A DNA stretch of 64,000 nt from Prevotella sp. (lineage in GTDB: Bacteria; Bacteroidota; Bacteroidia; Bacteroidales; Bacteroidaceae), in contig JAFRYZ010000010.1 in the NCBI GenBank assembly GCA_017442825.1, positions 62,001 through 126,000 on the forward strand, given 5' to 3'. Each line of letters starts with the position of its first letter. Positions within the stretch are counted from its first letter, which is position 1. Below, one piece after another: positions 26,129 to 33,954 of this stretch. The notes below the pieces were generated by a model. It had not been told where the DNA came from. It saw nothing but the letters and a program-made list of their open reading frames with translations, and searched no databases. A program made the position numbers and the translations under genes.

Positions 26129-27226
26129 TTATTTGCGAAGTGCCAACATGTGGTTGTCGTACTTGATATTGCCCGTTATGTCTTCAACTACTCGGATGAA
26201 TGGTGGAAATTTCACGTCTTCGTGGTTAGTAATACCCTTAGTTTCCATGATAACAAGATTGTTGATGGGCTGAAGGAATGTATCCAACTCAAAGAACTGT
26301 CCTTGCCAGATGAAACTCTTGCGCTTTTTGTGTATTGTCTGTCGGTAGGGGTCAGCCTGTTGTAACATAGACTGGTAGAGATTGTTGCTGACTTGCCTTT
26401 CTGTTACGAGAACTTCATGGGCAGAAATCTTCTTTTTTGTAGTGTGGACATTGACAAACTTGCTTCCCCAACCGCGACGACGCAGTCTTATCTCACATCC
26501 TGGTTCTCCGATAAGATAGGTTTGAGTGATATCGCTTTCGATAGATTCGGGGATTTCTCCCGTTACTTCTACAATATATCTTCGTTCAACTTTGATACGT
26601 TGCGGTAATTCAAGGACATCAGAAATTTCTGTCAGCACACGGTTCAGCTTGGCATTGAAATCATCGTTATTGTTGATGACACGCAAGTGTGGATGTCCTG
26701 TCCAGGCTTTTATGACTTTTTTATCCAGTTCACGTGCAATACGCAACCCCTCTTCGGTCATCTGTTCGTAACGAACGGCATTGGTTGCAGTGGTGTAATA
26801 TTGCTCTGCGCCATCAGCAGCACTCACCATGTGGAGCACAGCATCATAGCGGTTTCGCAGTTGATTAGAGTCAGTCTTAGCTTTTTGTGTGATGTCGTTC
26901 CACATCTCAGGAGTCATATAGGCAGAAATGTCCATCGTTCCGCGATCACAAACAATCAGTGTCGGTTTGGTGCAAACTTGTGCTAGTCTCAGAAAAGAGT
27001 CTTCTAGTGCTAGTTGGGTTTCCAAGATGGCACGCTCTCCTTCATAATATAGCTGCCTATTTTTTGTCAGATAGTTCCACCCTCCCTGACTATATAGCGT
27101 TGGCACTTCAGGAATCGTGAAAACTTTGTAGCCAAGGCTGGAAAAATGCTCAATGATGCGCACCAATGCCGTTGTTTTTCCAGCACATGGTCCCCCAGTA
27201 AGAACAATTCTTTTAATGTCTTTCAT
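26129..27226 (-). CDS. P-loop kinase-like AAA_28 / CYTH-like triphosphate-tunnel fusion protein
   Basis: A 365-residue cytoplasmic protein. The N-terminal half is a P-loop ATPase of NadR/thymidylate-kinase type (Walker A GGPCAGKTT at 11-19, then TIPEVPTLYSQGGW, Walker-B-like LIVCDRGTMDISAY). From about 205 the C-terminal half resembles CYTH triphosphate-tunnel enzymes: ERRYIVEV at the start, basic CEIRLRRRG, KKRKSFIWQGQFFELDTF and IMETKG. Plant TTM1/2 proteins join a uridine-kinase-like domain to CYTH, so the idea has precedent. ATG 27226 is fixed by the promoter at 27253-27283; the longer start at 27265 would be upstream of it. Substrate unknown. Confidence 0.8.
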   Translation of the reverse strand: MKDIKRIVLTGGPCAGKTTALVRIIEHFSSLGYKVFTIPEVPTLYSQGGWNYLTKNRQLYYEGERAILETQLALEDSFLRLAQVCTKPTLIVCDRGTMDISAYMTPEMWNDITQKAKTDSNQLRNRYDAVLHMVSAADGAEQYYTTATNAVRYEQMTEEGLRIARELDKKVIKAWTGHPHLRVINNNDDFNAKLNRVLTEISDVLELPQRIKVERRYIVEVTGEIPESIESDITQTYLIGEPGCEIRLRRRGWGSKFVNVHTTKKKISAHEVLVTERQVSNNLYQSMLQQADPYRQTIHKKRKSFIWQGQFFELDTFLQPINNLVIMETKGITNHEDVKFPPFIRVVEDITGNIKYDNHMLALRK

Positions 27227-27252
27227 GATCGTCTTCTCTTTTAATGTAACTG

Positions 27253-27283
27253 CAAAAGTACGCATTCATAATAAGAAAACAAA
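27253..27283 (-). promoter_or_regulatory. Bacteroidetes promoter TTTG-N19-TACTTTTG (minus strand)
   Basis: CAAAAGTA at 27253-27260 and CAAA at 27280-27283 read as a perfect -7 and -33 pair on the minus strand. Confidence 0.82.
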
Positions 27284-27457
27284 AAAAATAGTAATGAAAA
27301 ACCTAAGCATAAGTTTCTGTGCCAAAAGTGATCAATGCCATATTGGATGACCTTTCATTGACGATGGATAGAGTTTTTCCGTTTCTTATTTCCGCAGAAA
27401 TAATCCTAAAATCACAGAATATATCATTGTACTTTTCTCGTTTTCACAATAAAAGTA

Positions 27458-27465
27458 TATCTTTG
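27458..27465 (+). promoter_or_regulatory. -7 box TATCTTTG, six bases before the regulator start
   Basis: TATCTTTGCAATC directly precedes the start codon. The same arrangement occurs before the paralogue at 31264. No TTTG at the -33 distance; the sequence there is TTCT. Confidence 0.6.
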
Positions 27466-27470
27466 CAATC

Positions 27471-28661
27471 ATGCTAAGCACGATTATCATGTATATGCCA
27501 CTATTTATATCGGCTATTCTGTCGCTGATATTAGTTGTGGAGATGCTGTCCCGCTATACCCGTTCGCGTATGGTGTTGTTGATTTTTCTCATGACTTGCA
27601 CCCTTCTTTACTTCTCCCATGCCACCTTTTTCATGCATTATACGCAGTGGATTCCTGTGACCGACAGTCTATATAGTTTTTGCAATGTGGCTGTATTTCC
27701 ACTTTTCTACATCTACCTTTCCGAGTTAACTCGTACAACGCGCGCGCTCCATTTGCGGCAATGGCTCTGTCTGTTGCCGTCATTGGTCTGCTTCCTGTTA
27801 GTTTCTAGCGGCTATTTAATGATGTCGCATGAAGAAACCGTCCACTTCATCGAAAAATTCCTCTATCATAATCTGTTTGCAGACGGATCCATTTTAAGTT
27901 TCCAGGTGGTTGCTCATCTCGTTGTCAAAGTGGTTTTTGCCTTACAAATTATCCCCGTCGTGGTAGTGGGCAGTCGAAAGATTATGCGCTATAGCCACTT
28001 TGTCAGAGGCCGTCTTGACGATTCCGACAACCGTAGACTATTACAGGTGAAAGTACTTTTCATTCTCTTTATCGTCACCTCACTAACGTCTTTCGTTTTC
28101 AATTTAGTGGGGCGTTATCGTTTTGTCGACCATCCTGCGCTTTTAGTGATTCCTTCATTTTCCTTCTCTTTCCTTATCTTCACACTCAGCTACATCGGTA
28201 TTCGATTCCGTGAAGACACCTCCGACCTCGAAGAAACAGACAACAAGAGTGCCATTCACAATGACCATCACCATCGAGACGACGATGGTACGGAAAAAAA
28301 CATAAGGCTTCAAGACACAGACAACACACTCGAGTTGTGCCAACGTATAGAAGAGTTGATGGAGAAAGAGCTCCTCTACCTGAAAGCAGACCTTAAAATC
28401 AGCGACATCACTTCACGGTTACATACCAATCGTAATTACATTTATAATGCTATCAACAAAGAGATGGGGCTATCCTTTGCCGACTTTGTCAATCGCCACC
28501 GCATAGACTATGCTACCAAGATGATGGCAGAGCAACCCGAACTTCAAATAAACGAAATATCCCTAAAATCAGGCTACAACTCTTCTAGTTCCTTCTACCG
28601 GAACTTCAAGTTTTTTATGGGTTGCGCTCCTAAAGAGTATTATGCCAGCCTGCATGGGTAA
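27471..28661 (+). CDS. Membrane-anchored AraC-family regulator, paralogue 1
   Basis: 396 residues: six or seven TM helices (residues 1-245), a variable acidic/His-rich cytoplasmic linker (about 255-285) and an AraC-type HTH pair at the C-terminus (about 300-395; KISDITSRLHTNRNYIYNAI, GYNSSSSFYRNFKFFMG). It is presumed to sense a membrane or periplasmic signal and bind DNA while anchored. The paralogue at 31264 is very similar over its whole length. The first codons (LSTIIMY versus LSSIVTY) differ mostly by synonymous or conservative changes, supporting this start although it leaves almost no 5' leader. Confidence 0.88.
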   Translation: MLSTIIMYMPLFISAILSLILVVEMLSRYTRSRMVLLIFLMTCTLLYFSHATFFMHYTQWIPVTDSLYSFCNVAVFPLFYIYLSELTRTTRALHLRQWLCLLPSLVCFLLVSSGYLMMSHEETVHFIEKFLYHNLFADGSILSFQVVAHLVVKVVFALQIIPVVVVGSRKIMRYSHFVRGRLDDSDNRRLLQVKVLFILFIVTSLTSFVFNLVGRYRFVDHPALLVIPSFSFSFLIFTLSYIGIRFREDTSDLEETDNKSAIHNDHHHRDDDGTEKNIRLQDTDNTLELCQRIEELMEKELLYLKADLKISDITSRLHTNRNYIYNAINKEMGLSFADFVNRHRIDYATKMMAEQPELQINEISLKSGYNSSSSFYRNFKFFMGCAPKEYYASLHG

Positions 28662-28950
28662 CGCCCGCCCCAACCCCTCTCTGGAGGAGGGGGGAGTTAG
28701 TATAGGTAGGTGACTGGTAGGGGAGTATTTTGGTATATTCCTTGCATTTTTCAGCCGAGGAGAACTCTCGAAGGTGAAGAAGCAGTACCTTTTCCGGGGT
28801 CGTATGGGGTGGCATACTTCCCTCGTTTGTTTCCTATATTCGCAGAAAATAGCCTTTTTTGAAGAGAAATGTGAATATAGGAAAAGATTATGTATTTATT
28901 TCCTTAGCTTTGTCCATCTTAATCATAAAACCCTAAATCGAACAGAATCT
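28662..28950. other. Intergenic region: regulator 3' flank duplicated at 32455-32988
   Basis: It holds a C/G-block (28668-28695), a stretch repeated after paralogue 2 (GGTAGGTGACTGGTAGGG and the identical 22 bases at 28733-28754 / 32967-32988), and a TAGCTTTG -7 box at 28905-28912 for the next gene. No gene is seen. Confidence 0.7.
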
Positions 28951-29820
28951 ATGAAAAAAAGTAGTATTTTGGCGACAATGAGCATGATGCTCTTGTCATT
29001 GATGACCGCCTGTCATTCCGGAACGGGTGGTTCAGCAGAGTCCGAGCTTGACTCTTTGGAGAAGGTGAACAAGCAGCAGGCATTGCTGTTGGAAGGCACT
29101 AATGCCATCTTAGACGACCTGTCGCTGACGATGGACAGCGTGTTGGCAGAGGAGGGTGTGCTCTTCGTTCAGAAAAATGGCGAGTTCATCAACGACCGTT
29201 CAAAGCTGAAGGCGAATGTGAAAGCCTTCAGTGAACTCTTGGCACGGCAGCGTGGAAAGATAGGAGAGATAGAAGCACGGCTTGCCAAGAGCAGGGAGAG
29301 TGCTGCAAAGTTCCAGAAGCTTGTCGACGTGATGAAGCGCCAGCTTGACGGAAAGTCGGCAGAAATCGCCGAATTGCAGAAGAAGTTGGACGATGCCAAC
29401 TTCGACATTGAGAACCTGAACAGCCATCTCTGGGCGGCACGTCAGAAGATTGGAGAGCAGCGTGAGGTCATCCATGAGCAGCATCAGATTATAGATGCGC
29501 AAGACCAGATGCTGAACGAGTGCTACTATATCGTAGGAACCAAGAAGGAACTCCAGAACATGGGCATCCTGACCAAGGGCAACATCTTCAAAAAGAGCAA
29601 GGCCGACCTGGGCAATATTCCGCAACATTTGTTCCATCCTGTCGACATCCGGCGCTTCCGCCATCTCGATCTCGACGGCAAGAAGGTGAAGTTGCGTTCG
29701 CCGGCACCCAATGGTTCCTACCGTATAGAGGAGCATCCTGACGGTGGCTACACGTTCCGCATCCTCGATCCTTCCCAGTTCTGGAGCGTATCCAACTACC
29801 TTATCATCCAGTGCGATTGA
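28951..29820 (+). CDS. Coiled-coil lipoprotein of the Cbp1-like family
   Basis: 289 residues: lipoprotein signal (lipobox MTAC, about Cys22), a long coiled coil (about 35-190; EIEARLAKSRESAAKFQKL, AEIAELQKKLDDANFDIENL), then a globular C-domain (YYIVGTKKELQNMGILTKGN ... FWSVSNYLIIQCD). This layout and tail match the Bacteroides family named after the collagen-binding adhesin Cbp1; adhesion has not been shown for most members, so treat the function as unproven. ATG 28951 (MKKSSILATM) fits the signal peptide and the -7 box at 28905; an upstream in-frame ATG at 28774 is rejected. A LysM protein gene follows 27 bases later. Confidence 0.72.
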   Translation: MKKSSILATMSMMLLSLMTACHSGTGGSAESELDSLEKVNKQQALLLEGTNAILDDLSLTMDSVLAEEGVLFVQKNGEFINDRSKLKANVKAFSELLARQRGKIGEIEARLAKSRESAAKFQKLVDVMKRQLDGKSAEIAELQKKLDDANFDIENLNSHLWAARQKIGEQREVIHEQHQIIDAQDQMLNECYYIVGTKKELQNMGILTKGNIFKKSKADLGNIPQHLFHPVDIRRFRHLDLDGKKVKLRSPAPNGSYRIEEHPDGGYTFRILDPSQFWSVSNYLIIQCD

Positions 29821-29847
29821 CCATCAACAACTTAAAAGTACCATCCC

Positions 29848-30648
29848 ATGAAACGTAATCTGATACTGTTATGGCTGATGCTGGCGGCAATGACTGTCAG
29901 TGCTCAGCGTTCGATGACCCATCGCGTGCAACGTGGCGAGACAGCTGCCTCCATAGCACACAAATACGGCATGACAGAAGACGAGTTGTACCGCCGCAAT
30001 CCTAACGTGAGGAACTATTATGCAGGCACCTATATCAATGTTGTAGACTATTATGACGACAGTGGCAGCAATAGCAATATGTCTTTATCGGAAGCCTATG
30101 GCAATCCAGACCTGGCGGAGGCGCAGAACTACGAGCGCACTGGTGACTACAAGAAAGCCATCAAGTCCTATTCACGCGTCATCAAGGTCAACCCTACTGC
30201 CAGTAACTACTATTCGCGCGGTCTTTGCTACTACCAGACGAAGAAGTGGAAAAAGGCTATCAGCGACTTTGAATACGTCATCGATGCTCCCGACTGTTCG
30301 CGGATGATGCGCAGGGAGTGTGCCCGCTATCTCGACGATGCCTACGAACGGGCAGCAATCGCTAAGGAGAAACGCACGAATGTCATAGCCGGCATCCTTG
30401 CAGGTGTCGTTGCCGTGGGCGTAGCTGCAGATGCACTCAGCTCCAGCAGCAAGAAGCACGACAAGGGAAAACCTGCCGGAAAACCCGCCACGAAGCAGGG
30501 TGGGCAGCCTCAACAGGGTGGAAAAGTCACGAAGCAAGACGTTCAGCGTCAGTCAGGAGGTAGTGGTCAAGGCGGTAAGCGTCCTCAGGGCGGCCGCCGT
30601 CCCAACCGTGGCACCCGCAGTAATGGTGCTGGTAGCCCCAAAGGATAG
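29848..30648 (+). CDS. Secreted LysM-TPR protein with TM helix and basic Gly-rich tail
   Basis: 266 residues. Signal peptide (ending SAQ, about 20), one LysM peptidoglycan-binding repeat (MTHRVQRGETAASIAHKYGM, about 23-67), two or three TPR-like helices (about 88-160; YERTGDYKKAIKSYSRVIKV, ARYLDDAYERA), a TM helix (about 178-195, VIAGILAGVVAVGVAADAL), then a low-complexity Gly/Gln/Lys/Arg tail. It could hold a complex at the cell wall; no enzyme motif is visible. Probably co-transcribed with the coiled-coil lipoprotein. Confidence 0.75.
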   Translation: MKRNLILLWLMLAAMTVSAQRSMTHRVQRGETAASIAHKYGMTEDELYRRNPNVRNYYAGTYINVVDYYDDSGSNSNMSLSEAYGNPDLAEAQNYERTGDYKKAIKSYSRVIKVNPTASNYYSRGLCYYQTKKWKKAISDFEYVIDAPDCSRMMRRECARYLDDAYERAAIAKEKRTNVIAGILAGVVAVGVAADALSSSSKKHDKGKPAGKPATKQGGQPQQGGKVTKQDVQRQSGGSGQGGKRPQGGRRPNRGTRSNGAGSPKG

Positions 30649-30686
30649 CCTTCCCTTGCCGCCAATGTCTTACAAACAACGTAAAA

Positions 30687-30728
30687 AAGGGCAGCGACCT
30701 TGTGTGGAGTCACTGCCCTTCTTTTTTT
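30687..30728. terminator. Bidirectional terminator hairpin
   Basis: A 12-bp stem with one mismatch (AAGGGCAGCGAC / GTCACTGCCCTT), loop CTTGTGTGGA, followed by T8 on the plus strand and preceded by A6. It serves the convergent genes on both sides. Confidence 0.9.
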
Positions 30729-30746
30729 TAGTTTTAGTAATGAAGT

Positions 30747-31103
30747 CTAGTAATAGCGACGGCGGTCGTAGCGTCTGCGGTCGTAGTCGCGGCGCGGATG
30801 GTGCCTGGGACCATCGTAGCGGTGACGCGGACCAGGTGCGGGGCGTCCCATATAGCGCTCCCACTGCCTGGTGGTCAGCACGCTTCGATAGGCACGGTCT
30901 CTCTGTCCCGGGCTGATTCGTCCGCCAGCAAAGCGCAGGTTGATTTCGTAGATGCGGTCATACTGAGGTCTGCTCAGTCCCACTCTTCTGTCAACATGGT
31001 TCGTCATGCGGCGTGCCTCCTGCCTGATGCGTGGCGGTTGAGCCGATACTGCGACAGCCATCAGCAAGGCAACCAGTACTAAATAGAATCTTTTTGTTTT
31101 CAT
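30747..31103 (-). CDS. Small secreted Arg/Tyr-rich protein
   Basis: 118 residues: signal peptide (MKTKRFYLVLVALLMAVAVSAQ), a helical middle (about 23-85) with a helical-bundle look (RRVGLSRPQYDRIYEINLR, SPGQRDRAYRSVLTTRQWER) reminiscent of small periplasmic chaperone-like or DUF4890-type proteins, then a repetitive basic tail of RRYDRRR units. No family is assigned. The tail could bind polyanions (inference). It lies between the two membrane AraC regulators, convergent with the LysM gene. Confidence 0.7.
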   Translation of the reverse strand: MKTKRFYLVLVALLMAVAVSAQPPRIRQEARRMTNHVDRRVGLSRPQYDRIYEINLRFAGGRISPGQRDRAYRSVLTTRQWERYMGRPAPGPRHRYDGPRHHPRRDYDRRRYDRRRYY

Positions 31104-31250
31104 GATTTTTTATAGTTAAAGGTATAAATTAAGTTTTATCATCGGCAAAATTACGGGGTTTAGCGTAAACATTCTTCCTCATTTCACATTTTTCATTCCT
31201 AAATTCTCAGAAAATTGGTTCTCGTTTGTCCTATATTCACAATAATAGGT

Positions 31251-31258
31251 TATCTTTG
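31251..31258 (+). promoter_or_regulatory. -7 box TATCTTTG, six bases before the paralogue-2 start
   Basis: Same TATCTTTGCAATC context and spacing as at 27458-27465. TTTG occurs at 31225-31228, but with a 22-base spacer. The imperfect inverted repeat CCTATATTCACAATAATAGG just upstream may be an operator. Confidence 0.6.
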
Positions 31259-31263
31259 CAATC

Positions 31264-32454
31264 GTGCTTAGTTCGATAGTAACATACATGCCGCTGTTCG
31301 TTTGCGCAATACTTTCCTTGATACTCGTCGTGGAGATGTTGAGCAACTACAACCATTCTCGGTTGGTCTTGCTGTTGTTTCTGTTCACCAGCACCCTGCT
31401 TTATTTTGCCCATGCCACATTCTTCAGGCACAAGACGGCGTGGATTCCAGTGACAGACAGCATCTACAGCTTCTGCAACCCAGCCGTCTTTCCGCTCTTC
31501 TACATCTATCTGACAGAGCTGACGCGCCCCTTGCGTGCTCCCTGGTTGCTGAACTGGCTCTACCTCGTGCCGTCGTTGGTCTGCTTTCTGTTTGTCACTA
31601 ATGGCTACTTGATGATGAGTCCAGAGGAAACCACCCATTTCATCGAGAAATTCCTGTACCGTAATGAGTTCTCCGACGAGTCGGACCTGAGCTTCCAGGT
31701 CGTTGCCCACCTCATCGTCAAGGTGGTCTTTGCCGTCCAGATCATTCCCGTCCTGATTGAAGGCAGCAAGATGATTATCCGTTACAGTCGCTTTGTCAAG
31801 GGGCGACTCGACGACTCAGACGACCGTCGTTTGTTGCAGGTGAAGGCGCTCTTTATCCTTTTCATCGTCATCTCTGTCGTTTCTTTCGTCTTCAACATCG
31901 TGGGTCGCTATCGTTTTGCCGTCCATCCTACGCTGCTGTTCATCCCTTCTGTCGTCTTCTCTTTTTTGCTCTTTGCCCTCGGCTATATTGGTATACGGTT
32001 CGAAGTAGATACGATTTCAGAGAAGATGTTAGAGCCAAGTGTCGGCAATGGCAGGCTCTATAGGCTTCAGGCTGATAAAGACGGCGTAGCCGTCAACCGG
32101 TTCCAAGACGCAGACAGCATGCGTGAGCTCTGTGAGCGCATAGACGAACTGATGGAGGAAGAGAAACTTTACCTGAAGTGCGATTTGAGAATCAGTGACA
32201 TCACCTCGCGTCTGCACACCAACCGCAACTATATCTATAATGCCATCAACAGGGAGATGGGCATCTCCTTTGCCGATTTCGTCAACCAGCACCGCATAGA
32301 ATATGCCACAAAACTGATGAGAGAGCAGCCGGAGTTGCAGATGAATGAGGTCAGTCTGAAGGCTGGTTACAACTCTTCCAGCTCCTTCTATCGCAACTTC
32401 AAGCTCTTCATGGGCTGCGCTCCCAAGGAGTATTACGACAGGTTGCATGAGTAA
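31264..32454 (+). CDS. Membrane-anchored AraC-family regulator, paralogue 2 (GTG start)
   Basis: 396 residues, same length and plan as the regulator at 27471: membrane-embedded N-terminal half (MPLFVCAILSLILVVEML, SDLSFQVVAHLIVKVVFAVQ), a linker that is the most diverged part (about 250-285), and C-terminal AraC HTH (RISDITSRLHTNRNYIYNAI, GYNSSSSFYRNFKLFMGCAP). The HTH helices are nearly identical to paralogue 1, so both may bind the same sites, while the linkers and some loops differ. GTG aligns with the ATG of paralogue 1. Confidence 0.88.
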   Translation: MLSSIVTYMPLFVCAILSLILVVEMLSNYNHSRLVLLLFLFTSTLLYFAHATFFRHKTAWIPVTDSIYSFCNPAVFPLFYIYLTELTRPLRAPWLLNWLYLVPSLVCFLFVTNGYLMMSPEETTHFIEKFLYRNEFSDESDLSFQVVAHLIVKVVFAVQIIPVLIEGSKMIIRYSRFVKGRLDDSDDRRLLQVKALFILFIVISVVSFVFNIVGRYRFAVHPTLLFIPSVVFSFLLFALGYIGIRFEVDTISEKMLEPSVGNGRLYRLQADKDGVAVNRFQDADSMRELCERIDELMEEEKLYLKCDLRISDITSRLHTNRNYIYNAINREMGISFADFVNQHRIEYATKLMREQPELQMNEVSLKAGYNSSSSFYRNFKLFMGCAPKEYYDRLHE

Positions 32455-32573
32455 GGACCCACCCCCAACCCATCCCCGGAGGAGGGGAGTTAGTATTAGG
32501 TAGGTGGCTGGTAGGGTTTTGAGCGCAATGGTGCGATGAGTTTTGCCCTTACAGGGAATGAAAAAAGTCTAAA

Positions 32574-32907
32574 TTGAACGTGCGACGCTGATTTTGTAAA
32601 TCGCTAATAATTAGAGACTTACGTGGTTGAGGTCGCATAAAGTACTACGCTTTCGAGCGAGAGTCGAGCACTGGACCCTCCAACTACATATAGTTTGCAA
32701 GCCAACTACTATGTAGTTGCGTTCCAACTGTTATGTAGTTGGAACGCAAAGGACTATTTGTTTGTTTTTTGAAGCTTGAGTTCTTAATGGATGTTAACGG
32801 GAAGCAGCGCTCGACTTGCGCTCGATTAGCGTACGACTCTTTTCCGTCCTCTGTTACGTAGACTGCTCTGTCAGAGAAGTTTACACAACATAGCGTCGCA
32901 CGTTCAA
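32574..32907. mobile_element. 334-bp element with 16-bp perfect terminal inverted repeats, foldable end to end (MITE-like)
   Basis: Termini TTGAACGTGCGACGCT (32574-32589) and its exact reverse complement (32892-32907). Inside, further arms pair in register: 32654-32669 with 32809-32824 (14 of 16), AGTACTACGCTTT-CGAG with the complement of 32821-32838, and a central perfect 11-bp stem 32719-32729/32737-32747. CAACTAC/GTAGTTG (32703-32719) forms an overlapping alternative. No transposase. It lies in a segment absent from the duplicated flank after paralogue 1. The 88-codon minus-strand frame inside (32684-32950) runs past the element end and is not believed. The remainder of 32455-33138 has no gene. 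Confidence 0.72.
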
Positions 32908-32996
32908 ACCTTTTTATTTTTCGTCTCTGTATAGGCAGCTGGCTTTTCATGGCAGTGCTTATTTGGGTATATTCCTTGCATTTTTCAGTAAAATGC

Positions 32997-33027
32997 TTTG
33001 TAATATCACCAAAAAGTGGTATTTTTG
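32997..33027 (+). promoter_or_regulatory. Bacteroidetes promoter TTTG-N19-TATTTTTG for frdCAB
   Basis: TTTG at 32997-33000 and TATTTTTG at 33020-33027, 19 bases apart; the leader to the frdC ATG is about 105 bases. Confidence 0.85.
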
Positions 33028-33138
33028 CAACTTGAAGTAGTATGCACGATACCTACAAATGGTGTAGGCAGCTATTCATTACCGAAAAGCCAGGAAATCA
33101 ATAAAATCAAATTATAAACCAAAAAACATCAATCATTT

Positions 33139-33840
33139 ATGTGGTTATTCAATTCATCTATCGGTAGGAAAGTCGTCATGGCTGTGACCGGCATGGCACT
33201 TATCCTCTTCCTGACGTTCCACTGCGCTATGAACATCGTGGCACTGTTCTCCAAGGAAGGCTACAACATGATTTGCGAACTGTTGGGTGCCAACTGGTAT
33301 GCAGTTGCTGCCACCATCGGTCTGGCAGCTCTGGCACTGATTCACATTATCTATGCTTTCATCCTGAATGTGCAGAACCGTCGTGCTCGCGGCAGTGAAC
33401 GTTATGCTGTGACCGACAAACCAGAGAAGGTAGAGTGGGCATCTCAAAACATGCTTGCTCTAGGTATCATCATCCTGCTCGGTCTGATTCTCCACTTGTA
33501 CAATTTCTGGTACAACATGATGTTTGCAGAGCTGTTCCCGTCCATCCATTACGACCCGGCACCTGCCGATGGATTCGGTAAAATCGTGAACACGTTCGGC
33601 AATCCTGTCTATGTGGTGCTCTATGTCATTTGGATTGCAGCCATCTGGTTCCACCTCTCCCACGGTTTCTGGAGTGCTATCCAGACGATGGGTTGGAACG
33701 GCAAGACTTGGTTCTGCCGTTGGAAAGTCATCGGACTCATCTATGTAACGCTGCTCATGCTCGGTTTTCTGGTTGTCGTCTTGGCGTTCGCCTTCAAGTG
33801 TGCACCAAGCCTCTGCTGTCATGCTGCAGCTTGTTGTTGA
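33139..33840 (+). CDS. frdC: Fumarate reductase / succinate dehydrogenase cytochrome b subunit
   Basis: Membrane anchor carrying two b-hemes and the quinone site of a Wolinella/Bacteroides-type QFR. 233 residues, five TM helices with heme-ligand histidines in FHCAMN, LIHIIYAF, LILHLYNF and IWFHLSHGFWSAIQ. It heads the three-gene unit with the flavoprotein and Fe-S subunits. In fermenting Bacteroidales the complex mainly reduces fumarate to succinate with quinol. The Cys-rich end (CAPSLCCHAAACC) is odd and of unknown meaning. Confidence 0.93.
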   Translation: MWLFNSSIGRKVVMAVTGMALILFLTFHCAMNIVALFSKEGYNMICELLGANWYAVAATIGLAALALIHIIYAFILNVQNRRARGSERYAVTDKPEKVEWASQNMLALGIIILLGLILHLYNFWYNMMFAELFPSIHYDPAPADGFGKIVNTFGNPVYVVLYVIWIAAIWFHLSHGFWSAIQTMGWNGKTWFCRWKVIGLIYVTLLMLGFLVVVLAFAFKCAPSLCCHAAACC

Positions 33841-33954
33841 CAAATTTGAACCTGTAAATACCAAAATAGGACTCGCTTTTCACACTTAAGCAAAGCGACT
33901 AAAAGTAACCGCAAAGCGCTTTTACAAAGCGAAGCGACTAAAAGAATTTTCATT
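33841..33954. other. frdC-frdA spacer with short AAAGCGACTAAAAG repeats
   Basis: The 14-mer AAAGCGACTAAAAG (33892-33905) recurs with one change at 33931-33944, separated by GCAAAGCGCTTTTAC. The spacer can fold on its GCAAAGCG/CGCTTTT arms. It may set relative expression of frdC and frdA (inference). Confidence 0.45.

Noticed and set aside
28774-28950. N-terminal extension of the coiled-coil lipoprotein
   Set aside because: A lipoprotein signal peptide begins at ATG 28951 and a -7 box lies at 28905; the extension would be upstream of it.
32684-32950. 88-codon minus-strand frame (starting MKSQLPIQRRK) in the hairpin element
   Set aside because: It crosses the right end of the inverted-repeat element into unrelated flank, has no promoter, and consists largely of inverted-repeat sequence; more likely chance.
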